Shown piece by piece: positions 28,751-38,028 of a DNA stretch of 64,000 bases. The stretch is from Rhodospirillales bacterium (GTDB lineage: Bacteria > Pseudomonadota > Alphaproteobacteria > Rhodospirillales > UBA2165): assembly GCA_028345065.1 (NCBI GenBank), contig JAOMCN010000004.1, positions 1 through 64,000 of the forward strand, read 5' to 3'. The position numbers and the translations under genes are program-made. How positions within the stretch are numbered: the stretch's first letter is position 1; every line of letters begins with the position of its first letter. The notes under the pieces are model-generated. The model had not been told where the DNA came from. It was given only the letters and a program-made list of their open reading frames with translations, and made no database searches.

Positions 28751-29581
28751 ATGATGACCGGCCACTTTGCAGGTTTGCCACTGGATCACCCCCTTATTAT
28801 GGGAATCGTTAATGTTACACCTGATAGTTTCTCCGATGGTGGAGAAACATTTGACCATAAACTAGCGATTGAACGTGGATTTAAGCAAATTCAAGAAGGA
28901 GCGGATATCATTGATGTAGGCGGAGAATCTACGCGCCCTGGATCAGTACCCATATCCCTAGAAGAAGAAATTAAGCGTGTTCTCCCGGTGGTAAAAGCCT
29001 TAGCTGAGGAGGGTTCTGTTGTCTCAATCGATACTCGTCGTTCAAGTGTTATGAGAACGGCATTAGATAGCGGTGCTAAAATTATTAATGATATCTCTGC
29101 CTTGACCCAAGATACGTGCTCTTTGAAGATTGCTGCTACTAGTGAGGCCTCAGTAGTACTCATGCATATGAAGGGTTGCCCTCACTCCATGGGCAAAAAT
29201 GCCGAATACGTAAACGTGGTTAAAGAGGTGAATGAGTATCTTGGTAACCGAATTTTAGCTTGTCTAAGTGCAGGTATAGAAAAACACCGTATTTGTATTG
29301 ATCCAGGTATTGGATTTGGAAAATCACCTAAACATAATTTCCAAATACTTGATAATATACCGGAATTTTTGCAGCACTCGTGCCCTGTTATGGTCGGCGT
29401 TTCTAGAAAGTTTGGGTTGCATAAGGCTTCAGATCATCGGCTAAAAGAGTCCATTTCCCTTGCCCTTAAAGCGGTCCAGAATGGGATTAGTATCTTGCGG
29501 GTTCACGACGTTGCAGAAACTCGTCACGCGTTAGACGGTTTGATTGCGGAACGTAATGATATGAAACAAAAGTTTTACTGA
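28751..29581 (+). CDS. folP: Dihydropteroate synthase
   Basis: 276 residues. MGIVNVTPDSFSDGG and DVGGESTRPGS are the pterin-binding signatures; VSIDTRR and CIDPGIGFGKSPKHN follow. It joins p-aminobenzoate with dihydropterin pyrophosphate in folate synthesis and is the sulfonamide target. Lies between ftsH and glmM as in many proteobacteria. Confidence 0.96.
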   Translation: MMTGHFAGLPLDHPLIMGIVNVTPDSFSDGGETFDHKLAIERGFKQIQEGADIIDVGGESTRPGSVPISLEEEIKRVLPVVKALAEEGSVVSIDTRRSSVMRTALDSGAKIINDISALTQDTCSLKIAATSEASVVLMHMKGCPHSMGKNAEYVNVVKEVNEYLGNRILACLSAGIEKHRICIDPGIGFGKSPKHNFQILDNIPEFLQHSCPVMVGVSRKFGLHKASDHRLKESISLALKAVQNGISILRVHDVAETRHALDGLIAERNDMKQKFY

Positions 29582-29653
29582 CGAGGTCACCTTCCTACTG
29601 TATTACCCAAGATAGTATTTTTTAAATATCATCAACCGATCCGGAACTCTGGG

Positions 29654-30997
29654 ATGCCAAATAAGCTATTCGGAACTGACGGTATTCGCGGTACAGCGAA
29701 CGTTGAACCTATGACAGCTGCAACGGCATTGAAGGTTGGCATGGCTGCCGGGTTTCTGTGTACGCGAGGTAAACATCGTCACCGGGTAGTGATTGGTAAA
29801 GATACCCGGCTGTCCGGTTATATGATCGAACCTGCATTAACTTCTGGCTTAGTTTCTGCCGGTGTAGATCCTATTTTAGTGGGGCCAATGCCAACACCCG
29901 CGGTTGCGATGTTAACTCGCAGTCTTCGAGCCGACTTAGGGGTCATGATCTCTGCTTCTCACAACTCCTACGAAGACAATGGGATAAAAATATTTGGGCC
30001 AGACGGGTATAAAATTTCAGATGAAATGGAATCAATTATTGAAAAGCGCATTAATAATGAAATGTCTTTGGATTTGGTGTCACCTCGTGATCTTGGGCGA
30101 GCTCTTCGGCTTGATGACGCTCAGGGCCGTTATATAGAATTTGCAAAACAGACTTTTCCCAAGGGCCAAACACTTGAAGGACTTAAGGTGGTAATTGATT
30201 GCGCAAACGGCGCGGCCTACAAAGTTGCTCCGACAGTGTTGCAAGAACTCGGGGCTGAGGTTGTCCCGTTAGGTGTTACACCCGATGGTATAAATATAAA
30301 TAAGGGATGCGGTTCAACTTACACCGAATTAATGACTGACTGTGTAGTGGCCAGCGGGGCTGATGTTGGTATTGCCCTTGATGGCGATGCGGATAGGTTA
30401 TTGATTGCGGATGAGAATGGCGAACTGGTTGATGGTGACTTGATAATCGGGGTAATTGCGGCGTCTTGGAAAAAAGAAAACAGGCTGACGGGCAAGACCG
30501 TGGTTGCAACTGTCATGTCCAACTCGGCTTTGGAGGATTATCTTCGAGATGAAGGGTTAACTTTACAACGTGTTCAGGTCGGCGATCGTTATGTTGTTCA
30601 AAAAATGCGTTCAGGAAATTATAATCTAGGGGGTGAACAGTCTGGTCATATTGTCCTGTCGGATTATTCTACAACTGGCGATGGGCTAATGGCTGCTCTT
30701 CAAGTTCTGCATATTATCCAAGCTTCAGGAAAGCCGGCTAGTCAGGTATGTCGTCCCTTTGAACCAAGACCTCAATTGCTTGAGAACGTTAAACTGAACA
30801 TTGGAGACCCATTAAGGGCAGACGCGGTTAAACAAGTGATAGCAGAAAGTGAGAAGAGATTATTAGGCAAAGGTAGACTTTTGATTCGAAAATCAGGAAC
30901 TGAACCGTTAGTCCGAATAATGGCGGAAGGTGAGGATAGAACTTTGATTGCATCAGTTGTAAACGAGATTGTTAGAGAAATTGAGAGGGTTGTCTAA
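29654..30997 (+). CDS. glmM: Phosphoglucosamine mutase
   Basis: 447 residues. [10 protein letters not shown] at the N-terminus, the phosphoserine loop MISASHN with Ser102, the metal loop [10 protein letters not shown] and the phosphate-binding end [13 protein letters not shown]. It converts glucosamine-6-P to glucosamine-1-P for UDP-GlcNAc, feeding peptidoglycan and LPS. Confidence 0.97.
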   Translation: MPNKLFGTDGIRGTANVEPMTAATALKVGMAAGFLCTRGKHRHRVVIGKDTRLSGYMIEPALTSGLVSAGVDPILVGPMPTPAVAMLTRSLRADLGVMISASHNSYEDNGIKIFGPDGYKISDEMESIIEKRINNEMSLDLVSPRDLGRALRLDDAQGRYIEFAKQTFPKGQTLEGLKVVIDCANGAAYKVAPTVLQELGAEVVPLGVTPDGININKGCGSTYTELMTDCVVASGADVGIALDGDADRLLIADENGELVDGDLIIGVIAASWKKENRLTGKTVVATVMSNSALEDYLRDEGLTLQRVQVGDRYVVQKMRSGNYNLGGEQSGHIVLSDYSTTGDGLMAALQVLHIIQASGKPASQVCRPFEPRPQLLENVKLNIGDPLRADAVKQVIAESEKRLLGKGRLLIRKSGTEPLVRIMAEGEDRTLIASVVNEIVREIERVV

Positions 30998-31033
30998 GGT
31001 AGTTAATGTATCAAAGTCTAAAAGGTTGCTAAA

Positions 31034-31834
31034 GTGAAAGGACGCGTTCTAATCGTGGCTGGATCAGACTCCGGTGGAGGTGCTGGCATACAGGCAGACA
31101 TTAAAACTGTTACAGCCCTCGGCGGTTATGCCATGACGGCCATTACAGCTCTGACGGCGCAAAATACTGAGGGGGTGTTTGGGATACACGGTGTTCCCGC
31201 ACCATTCGTTGCCCAGCAGATGAAGGTCGTGCTGGATGATATTGGTGCTGATTGTATCAAGATTGGCATGCTTCATCGTCCTGACATTATTAGAGCTGTA
31301 GTGGATGTCATTAACGCAAATTGTATGAACGTTCCTGTGGTAGTGGACCCTGTCATGTTTGCTAAGGGCGGGGCATCGTTATTGGACGACGATGCCGTGA
31401 CAGCGTTAAAACAGTCAATTGTCCCTATCGCTACTTTACTGACGCCAAATATTCCAGAAGCTGAAGCGCTGGCAGAAATCATAGCTAGCAATAAAGATCA
31501 GGCAGAAATGCTCGCTCGGAGGCTAATGACCCTAGGGGCGCGGTCGGTCCTTTTGAAGGGTGGCCACAGAGATGGTGATGTGGTGCATGACCTTCTGATA
31601 AGACCCAGTGGTGCTGCAGATATATTTTCTACTTCGAGAATAAACACTGTTAACACCCATGGAACTGGATGCACACTGGCATCAGCAATTGCTGTCGGTC
31701 TAGCGCAAGGTATGGAGCTTCATAATGCAGTTAGACGCGGCCGTAATTATGTGGTTGAAGCCATACGTACGGCTCCCGGCTTTGGCCAGGGTCATGGTCC
31801 CTTGAATCACACTCATCCTGTACCTAACTTTTAA
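31034..31834 (+). CDS. thiD: Hydroxymethylpyrimidine/phosphomethylpyrimidine kinase
   Basis: 266 residues from GTG 31034. Ribokinase-fold motifs VAGSDSGGGAGIQADIKT, VVDPVMFAKGG, LTPNIPEAEAL and the anion hole NTHGTGCTLASAIA. Makes HMP-PP, the substrate of ThiE. It is 36 bases after glmM and may be the last gene of that transcription unit. Confidence 0.96.
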   Translation: MKGRVLIVAGSDSGGGAGIQADIKTVTALGGYAMTAITALTAQNTEGVFGIHGVPAPFVAQQMKVVLDDIGADCIKIGMLHRPDIIRAVVDVINANCMNVPVVVDPVMFAKGGASLLDDDAVTALKQSIVPIATLLTPNIPEAEALAEIIASNKDQAEMLARRLMTLGARSVLLKGGHRDGDVVHDLLIRPSGAADIFSTSRINTVNTHGTGCTLASAIAVGLAQGMELHNAVRRGRNYVVEAIRTAPGFGQGHGPLNHTHPVPNF

Positions 31835-31936
31835 ATATTGTTAGGAAGAACTTATCAATTTAGAAGTTGACTGAATGTGCGCATTCATCGAATGTGCCAG
31901 CGTCAACTAATCTGTTTTTGGACTCTGTGGAACGAT

Positions 31937-32908
31937 ATGCCCGAGAAGGCGACCCTAGCCCAATTGGAAATGGCCCAGGCAGTGGTCTACGATTACTTGA
32001 AGCCGACGCCTGAAATTTGTTGGCCTTTATTATCCCAGCGTTGTGGTTGTGAGGTTTGGGTTAAACACGAAAATCACACGTCGATTGGAGCATTCAAAGT
32101 TCGAGGGGGTCTCAACTACCTAAATGATTTTTGCAAAAATAATACACCCGTTTCCGGCATAATCTCCGCTACACGGGGTAATCATGGACAAAGCCTGGCT
32201 TTCGCGTGCGCCCAGAAAGGCGTTCCTCTTACGATAATTGTCCCAAATGGAAACAATCCGGAAAAAAACCAATCAATGAAAGCGCTTGGTGCCGAGTTAC
32301 TAGTATACGGTGAGGATTTTCAGGAAGCGCTAGAACGTGCTGAGGTCATTGCTGCCGATAAGGGACTTCATTTAATTGGTGCATTTCATCCGCTCTTGAT
32401 GAGAGGAGTGGGGACTTATGCTATGGAGTTATTCTCTCAAGTTTCTGACTTAGATAAAGTTTATGTACCCATCGGCCAGGGATCGGGTATTTGTGGTACC
32501 ATCTCGGCACGGGACGCTCTCGGCCTTACAACAAAAATTGTTGGTGTTGTCGCGGAAAATGCCGCTTGTTATGCCTTATCCTTTGAACAAAAAACGTCTG
32601 TTTCTACGGAAACAGCCGATACCATAGCTGATGGGCTAGCTTGTCGAGTACCTGACCAAGCTGCATTGGAGATAATCCTGCAAGGTGCTGATAATGTCGT
32701 CACGGTTAGCGAGCAAGAAATTCTATGTGCCATGAAATATTATTATACGGATACTCACAATGTTGCCGAGGGAGCGGCAGCAGCTCCTTTGGCTGCCTTG
32801 TTAAAAGAAAGGGAACAACTTTCTGGTAAAGCTGAGAAGAAAGTCGGCTTGGTGCATTCTGGTGGCAATGTCGATACTAAACTTCTTGTATCGGTATTGG
32901 GAGATTGA
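31937..32908 (+). CDS. Threonine/serine dehydratase-like PLP enzyme
   Basis: 323 residues from ATG 31937 with TGTGGAACG upstream; the track start 31877 adds 20 unconserved residues. Fold-type II PLP lysine in SIGAFKVRGGLNYL, ATRGNHGQSLAFAC, and the phosphate-binding loop near IGQGSGICG. HSGGNVDTKLL ends the domain. No C-terminal ACT domain is present, so it is the catabolic, unregulated form. It probably deaminates threonine or serine to the 2-oxo acid; related enzymes act on 3-hydroxyaspartate. Five bases before AlaX. Confidence 0.88.
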   Translation: MPEKATLAQLEMAQAVVYDYLKPTPEICWPLLSQRCGCEVWVKHENHTSIGAFKVRGGLNYLNDFCKNNTPVSGIISATRGNHGQSLAFACAQKGVPLTIIVPNGNNPEKNQSMKALGAELLVYGEDFQEALERAEVIAADKGLHLIGAFHPLLMRGVGTYAMELFSQVSDLDKVYVPIGQGSGICGTISARDALGLTTKIVGVVAENAACYALSFEQKTSVSTETADTIADGLACRVPDQAALEIILQGADNVVTVSEQEILCAMKYYYTDTHNVAEGAAAAPLAALLKEREQLSGKAEKKVGLVHSGGNVDTKLLVSVLGD

Positions 32909-32912
32909 AGTT

Positions 32913-33623
32913 ATGACTGAAGAGTTATTTCGAGCTGATTCTTATTTAACGTCATGCGAGGCCTTTGTAGTCTCTGCAGATGAGACAGGGATAGAACTTG
33001 ACCGTACTGTTTTTTATTCAATGGGAGGCGGACAGCCAGGTGATCAGGGTATTTTAAGATTAAAAAATGGCAAAGAAATACAAGTAGCTGATTGCCTTAA
33101 GGATCGAGATACAGGCCGACACCTTCATATACCTGTGGGGGAAGTTATCCTCCCGGAACCGGGGGATGACGTTACAGCGATTTTAAATTGGGATCGGCGC
33201 CATCGCCTCATGAAAATGCATTCTTGTCTTCATCTCCTTTGCTCATTGATTGATGGCGGCGTTACCGGAGGTCAAGTGGGTGAATGGAAAAGTCGCCTTG
33301 ATTTTGACCTTCCAGATACATCACTTGATAAAGAACAGTTGACCATAGAGCTCAACGAGTTGATCGCAGAGGACCACCAAGTCACCTGTTCGGCAATTAC
33401 TAACGAAGAGTTAATCGCCAATCCCGAACTGGTGCGCACAATGTCGGTTCAACCACCAACTGATGCTGGTAGCATAAGGGTGATCGGTATATCAGATGTG
33501 GACTTACAACCCTGTGGTGGTACTCATGTGAAGACAACTGCAGAAATTGGTAGAGTCAGGATTGGAAAAATAGAAAACAAAGGGAAACATAACCGCCGGA
33601 TCAATGTTCATTTAGAGGAGTAA
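32913..33623 (+). CDS. AlaX-type alanyl-tRNA editing protein
   Basis: 236 residues from ATG 32913, with GGGAGATTGAAG upstream; the track start 32862 lies inside the previous gene. Zinc ligands are visible in HSCLHLLCSL and in PCGGTH near residue 200, as in the AlaRS editing domain. It hydrolyses mischarged Ser-tRNA(Ala), acting in trans. Packed between the dehydratase and the GNAT gene. Confidence 0.92.
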   Translation: MTEELFRADSYLTSCEAFVVSADETGIELDRTVFYSMGGGQPGDQGILRLKNGKEIQVADCLKDRDTGRHLHIPVGEVILPEPGDDVTAILNWDRRHRLMKMHSCLHLLCSLIDGGVTGGQVGEWKSRLDFDLPDTSLDKEQLTIELNELIAEDHQVTCSAITNEELIANPELVRTMSVQPPTDAGSIRVIGISDVDLQPCGGTHVKTTAEIGRVRIGKIENKGKHNRRINVHLEE

Positions 33624-33627
33624 ATTA

Positions 33628-34101
33628 ATGGCTTTGAAAATCAAGGGAGCACGTGTGCCATGGGACATGGAGGCTGTTAAAGGACTTTTTATCGAATATC
33701 AGAAATGGCTTAAGCTTGATCTGTGATTTCAAGGCTTCGAGGAAGAACTGGCAAGTTTGCCAGGAAAATATGCGGAACCAGATGGTAAGGTTTTACTCGC
33801 TTGGGATAATGACAAGATCGCCGGCGGGGTTGCGCTTCGACCGTTAGATGAGGTCGGTGTTTGCGAGATGAAGCGGCTTTTTGTGCGTGAACCATGGCGG
33901 GGACAGTCAGTAGGTTATAGACTTACTGATCAAATTATAGAAGTAGCGAGAGGGTTGGGTTATATAAGGATGCGGCTGGATACAGAAAAACGTCTGGAGG
34001 CCGCCATCAATCTTTATCGGAAATTTGGGTTTTCACAAATCGACCAGTATTATAATAACCCTCTCGCAGACATCCTTTATATGGAAAAAGAATTAAATTG
34101 A
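33628..34101 (+). pseudogene. GNAT N-acetyltransferase with one in-frame UGA (codon 33)
   Basis: Reading from ATG 33628, which has GAGGAG 8 bases upstream and begins 5 bases after the AlaX stop, gives MALKIKGARVPWDMEAVKGL, then KLDL-UGA-FQGFEEELASLPGKYAEP, and stays open to 34101 (157 codons plus stop). The UGA is at 33724-33726. From memory, homologs often read DLCFQxFxxELAxLPG there, which would put the UGA at a Cys codon. The acetyl-CoA motif FVREPWRGQSVGYRLTD and the C-terminal GFSQIDQYY are intact. The track shows only the part from TTG 33757, which has no ribosome binding site. Three readings: recent nonsense mutation, sequence error, or selenocysteine. Typed as pseudogene because that is the conservative reading. 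Confidence 0.75.
33748..33763 (+). promoter_or_regulatory. Hairpin 21 bases after the GNAT UGA, SECIS-like geometry
   Basis: CTGGCA (33748-33753) pairs perfectly with TGCCAG (33758-33763) around the loop AGTT. The loop begins 27 bases after the UGA and has G as its second base. This meets the loose bacterial SECIS rules (short apical loop with a G in the first two positions, roughly 16-37 bases from the UGA). The pairing is partly forced by the conserved peptide LAxLPG, so it may be coincidence. Confidence 0.4.
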
Positions 34102-34125
34102 TTTGAGCTAAAGGCCATATTTGTC

Positions 34126-35184
34126 ATGAGCGATTACAAGATTTCCGTTATCCCGGGTGACGGGATCGGTAAGGAAGTAATACCGGAAGGAGTTCGGGTT
34201 TTAGAGGCCGCCGGTCGTAAGTTCGACATCCAATTTAGTTGGAAGGAATACGATTGGAGTTGCGAGACGTTTCATAAGACTGGGCGTATGATGCCGGAAG
34301 ATGGCATTGAACATGTGCGCTCGTGTGATGCTATCTATCTTGGTGCCGTCGGTTACCCGGGCGTGCCTGACCATGTCTCTTTGTGGGGGCTACTTATTCC
34401 CATCAGGCGTGAATTCAACCAATATGTCAATTTGAGACCGGTGAGACTGTTTCATGGCGTACCATGCCCACTGGCGGGTAGGGAGCCAGGTGAAATTGAT
34501 TTTATGATTGTTCGGGAAAATGTGGAGGGAGAATATTCGGAAGTAGGAGGAAGACTGAATAGCGGTACTGACGATGAAATGGCAATTCAAGAAAGTATCT
34601 TTACGCGCAAGGGGGTGGATAGAATTCTAAAATACGCATTTGACCTGGCGGAAAGCCGTTCCGCTAAGCACTTGACTTCTGCCACCAAGTCTAACGGTAT
34701 TATCCACACCATGCCCTTTTGGGATGAGCGGCTGGTAGCCATGGGTAAGAATTATCAAAATGTCACTTGGGACAAGTTTCATATCGATATATTGACGGCA
34801 CATTTTGTTCAGCACCCCGATTGGTTTGATGTAGTTGTTGGATCCAATTTATTTGGAGATATCCTGTCAGATTTAGGTCCTGCAATTACTGGTACAATTG
34901 GTATCGCGCCGTCGGGAAACATCAATCCGGAGGGAGTGCATCCGTCCATGTTTGAGCCCGTTCACGGCTCAGCGCCGGATATTGCCGGTCAGAATATTGC
35001 GAATCCGATCGGACAAATCTGGTCTGGCGCCATGATGCTGGATTATTTAGGAGAGGGCGCCGCGGCTGCAGCGATTGTCCGCGCTATCGAGGTCGTGTTA
35101 GAGGATGGCTCCTGTAAAACACCTGACATGGGTGGCACAGCCACTACTACTGATCTCGGAAAATCTATTGCAGGTAGTCTTTAG
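34126..35184 (+). CDS. Tartrate / D-malate dehydrogenase (IDH/IPMDH family)
   Basis: 352 residues. ISVIPGDGIGKEVIPEG start, REFNQYVNLRPVRL substrate segment, IVRENVEGEYSEVGGR, GDILSDLG metal-binding region and FEPVHGSAPDIAG. The YVNLRP and VEGEYSEVGG forms are those of tartrate/D-malate dehydrogenases (TTC/DmlA type) rather than LeuB. It oxidatively decarboxylates 2-hydroxy acids such as D-malate with NAD. The SLC13-type carrier downstream could supply such acids. Confidence 0.88.
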   Translation: MSDYKISVIPGDGIGKEVIPEGVRVLEAAGRKFDIQFSWKEYDWSCETFHKTGRMMPEDGIEHVRSCDAIYLGAVGYPGVPDHVSLWGLLIPIRREFNQYVNLRPVRLFHGVPCPLAGREPGEIDFMIVRENVEGEYSEVGGRLNSGTDDEMAIQESIFTRKGVDRILKYAFDLAESRSAKHLTSATKSNGIIHTMPFWDERLVAMGKNYQNVTWDKFHIDILTAHFVQHPDWFDVVVGSNLFGDILSDLGPAITGTIGIAPSGNINPEGVHPSMFEPVHGSAPDIAGQNIANPIGQIWSGAMMLDYLGEGAAAAAIVRAIEVVLEDGSCKTPDMGGTATTTDLGKSIAGSL

Positions 35185-35277
35185 GAAATTTTCTGCATAA
35201 TGCTATCCTCCTGCCGTGTGGCATTCTCCTTTACCGTGATATGTTGAATTCAGACCAATACGTTGAAAGGTGAGCTT

Positions 35278-37131
35278 ATGCACGTCGTTGCTCTAGAGAC
35301 CAATCACGTCGCCATGTGGATTACCTTCGCTCTAATCATTGGTGCTCTAGTTTTATATGCATTTGAATACCTGCCAGTGGAGATCACGTCGCTAGGGGTG
35401 CTTGGCGCATTTATGGTCTATTTCCACTTTTTTCCGATTGCTGGAGCCGATGGTCGTAATCTTCTAAGCGCAGAAAGAATTATCTTGGGCTTTGCAAACT
35501 CAGCATTGATTACAGTGTTGGGGCTTTTGGTGATTGGCTATGGAATGGTTAGAGCCGGGATCCTAGATAGAGGCGCTCGAATTGTCATGGCAGCTGGTGG
35601 AGGGCGAGGTTGGGTCACCATTTTGATAACTCTAGTGGTCGTTTTAGTAGTAAGCGGTTTTCTTAATAATATCCCGGTAGTGGTAATTTTCATTCCTATC
35701 ATGGAAGCTGTCGCAGCCCGATATGGAAAATCACCCAGTAAAGTAATGATGCCCCTAAGTTTTGTAGCAGTTTTGGGAGGCATGACTACTCTTATTGGAT
35801 CTGGAACCAATCTGCTTGTCTCAGGTGCGCTTGAGGAGCTTGGTGAAAAACCGTTTTCGTTTTTCCAATTTGTCGTACCGGGTGTCGTGATGGCGTCAGT
35901 TGGATTGGCATTTATTTTTATCGTAGTACCAAGATTATTAAAAGATCGTGCATCCTTCTCACAGAATTATATGGAGGCTGATGGCAAGCATTTCCTTGCT
36001 CAGATTACAGCAGGCGCAGGATCTGACTTAATTGGACTTGAGTCCAAAAACGGTATCTTCGGTGCCTATCACGATATGACGCTACGCGTCATTGAGCGGG
36101 GTGAAGAAGCATATTTGCCACCATTTGAAGATATTACCCTTGTTGAGGGGGACGTATTGGTGGTTTCTGCGACCCGAGCAGCACTACAAGAGGCTTTGGC
36201 ACATGATCCTCACCTTCTGGTACCAGAACTTCAAGACGGTAAAGAGGAAGAAGATCTGCGTTGGCAGGAAGGGGACCGGGTGTTAACCGAGGTGATGGTC
36301 AAGCCGGCCTCACGTATGGTTGGGCAAAACCTATCTATGATAGGTTTTCGATACAACACCCATTGTGTCGTGTTGGGGGTCCAGCGTCGAGCCCGCATGA
36401 TGAGAACACGGATTACCGAAATTCTGTTCGAGGAGGGCGACATCCTTTTGGTTCAGGGACAGCCACAGGATATTACTGCACTGCGGAGAAGTGATGACGT
36501 AGTATTACTGGAGTGGTCGGCTGAAGAATTGCCAGCTTTGGATCACGCCAAACGAGCAATTCTTATTTTTGGTACGGTGATCATTTGCGCGGCAACCGGT
36601 CTTTTACCAGTGATGGTTGCTTCTCTATTGGGCGCTGCAGCCATGGTTGCTGCGGGCGTAATGAGTCTGGAGATGGCGGTTCGCTCCTTAGATTCCAAAA
36701 TTTTTACCATGATCCCAGCGGCTTTATCCATGGGTCTTGCAATGCAGGTAACGGGTGGTGCGGCTTATCTTGCTCAACATCTAATCTCAGTTCTTGACGG
36801 CGCACCCATACCCGTTATTCTTTCCGCGTTCTTTCTTTTGGTGGCAGTTATATCCAACATCATTAGTGCAAAAGCGGCGGCAGTTTTATTCACACCAATA
36901 GCAGTAGGTATCTCTCGAGAGCTCAACGTTCCGGTGGAAGCCTTTGCTGTGGCTGTGGTATTTGCTGCAAATTGTGCAATCGCGACACCAATCGGCTACC
37001 AGACAAGTTTGATGGTCATGGGACCTGGCCACTATACATTTTTAGATTTTGCCCGTGGTGGTATTCCTTTAATTATAGTCTTATGGGTTGCCTTTACATT
37101 GTTCGCACCTTGGTACTATGGATTAAGCTGA
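35278..37131 (+). CDS. SLC13-family permease with two TrkA-C domains
   Basis: 617 residues from ATG 35278, with AAGGTGAG just upstream; the track's TTG 35263 is five codons earlier. About a dozen membrane helices in two halves separated by a soluble part (about residues 205-415) holding two RCK_C/TrkA-C domains (MTLRVIERGEEAYLPPFE and CVVLGVQRRARMMRTRITEILFEEGD). Helix motifs NNIPVVVIFIPIMEA and GSGTNLLVSGALEE are typical of the divalent anion:Na symporters. The substrate is unknown; sulfate or dicarboxylates are usual. Confidence 0.87.
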   Translation: MHVVALETNHVAMWITFALIIGALVLYAFEYLPVEITSLGVLGAFMVYFHFFPIAGADGRNLLSAERIILGFANSALITVLGLLVIGYGMVRAGILDRGARIVMAAGGGRGWVTILITLVVVLVVSGFLNNIPVVVIFIPIMEAVAARYGKSPSKVMMPLSFVAVLGGMTTLIGSGTNLLVSGALEELGEKPFSFFQFVVPGVVMASVGLAFIFIVVPRLLKDRASFSQNYMEADGKHFLAQITAGAGSDLIGLESKNGIFGAYHDMTLRVIERGEEAYLPPFEDITLVEGDVLVVSATRAALQEALAHDPHLLVPELQDGKEEEDLRWQEGDRVLTEVMVKPASRMVGQNLSMIGFRYNTHCVVLGVQRRARMMRTRITEILFEEGDILLVQGQPQDITALRRSDDVVLLEWSAEELPALDHAKRAILIFGTVIICAATGLLPVMVASLLGAAAMVAAGVMSLEMAVRSLDSKIFTMIPAALSMGLAMQVTGGAAYLAQHLISVLDGAPIPVILSAFFLLVAVISNIISAKAAAVLFTPIAVGISRELNVPVEAFAVAVVFAANCAIATPIGYQTSLMVMGPGHYTFLDFARGGIPLIIVLWVAFTLFAPWYYGLS

Positions 37132-37218
37132 ACCTGAATCCTCACATAATTTTCTTGTGATAAATATTATTCATGTGATGTGTTTTGCCACAGCTGTAAA
37201 TATAAGAGACACCGGGAA

Positions 37219-38028
37219 ATGCTGAAGCTCTATAAATTTGGTAATTCTGTTTGCGCACAGAAGGTTCTAATGACCCTGGACGAAAAAGGGCTAGATTTTG
37301 AAACCCAGGACATCAATCTATTCAAGAACGAACAATACAACCCAGAATATCTAAAACTTAACCCAAAAGGTGTGGTACCTACCTTGGATCACGACGGTAA
37401 TATTATTATAGAGTCTACACTAATCTGTGAGTATTTAGACGATACATTTCCTAACCCTTCACTTGTACCAGAGGATCCATTCCTGCGGAGCCAAATGCGG
37501 CTTTGGAGTAAGGTCGTTGATGAAGGGATTTTTGAAGCAACTCGTGAAATCACATTTGCATCTGTCTTTCGGGAAAAAATGAAGGATATGTCCCCGGATC
37601 AGCGAGAAAAACGTTATCAAAATGTAGGAGATCTTGAACGTCGTGCGCGCTACATTTCAACCTATGAAAACGGCGTCGAATCGCCTTATGTTTGGGACGG
37701 CATAGCGAAATTTGAAAAACTCTTCAAAAATATGGAAACGACGTTAGCCGATGGACGGAAATGGCTTTTAGGGGATGACTACACTTTGGCTGATATTTCT
37801 ATAACCCCGTTTATTGCAAGGTTATATTATCTGGCCCTGTTGGAAGTTTGGTTGGAAGAACGTCCCTGCGCAACAGCCTGGTGGGAGCGAGCCAAATCAC
37901 GACCAAGTTATGAAGTTGCTGTTGGCCATGCTCTGACCGAAATTCAAAAAATTGAAATGGAAACCCATGGGGTGAAAGCGCGTGAAACAATAAGATTACG
38001 ACGGGATCAATACCTGGGGAGTAACTAA
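37219..38028 (+). CDS. Glutathione S-transferase family protein
   Basis: 269 residues from ATG 37219 (MLKLYKFGNSVCAQKVLMTLDEKG); the track start at 37180 adds 13 residues lacking a ribosome binding site. Thioredoxin-fold N-terminal domain with NPKGVVPTLDHDG and ESTLICEYLDD, then the helical C-terminal domain with LLGDDYTLADISITPF. It is longer than usual because of an insert near residues 110-150. The last base of its TAA stop is the A of the next gene's ATG. Confidence 0.9.
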   Translation: MLKLYKFGNSVCAQKVLMTLDEKGLDFETQDINLFKNEQYNPEYLKLNPKGVVPTLDHDGNIIIESTLICEYLDDTFPNPSLVPEDPFLRSQMRLWSKVVDEGIFEATREITFASVFREKMKDMSPDQREKRYQNVGDLERRARYISTYENGVESPYVWDGIAKFEKLFKNMETTLADGRKWLLGDDYTLADISITPFIARLYYLALLEVWLEERPCATAWWERAKSRPSYEVAVGHALTEIQKIEMETHGVKARETIRLRRDQYLGSN

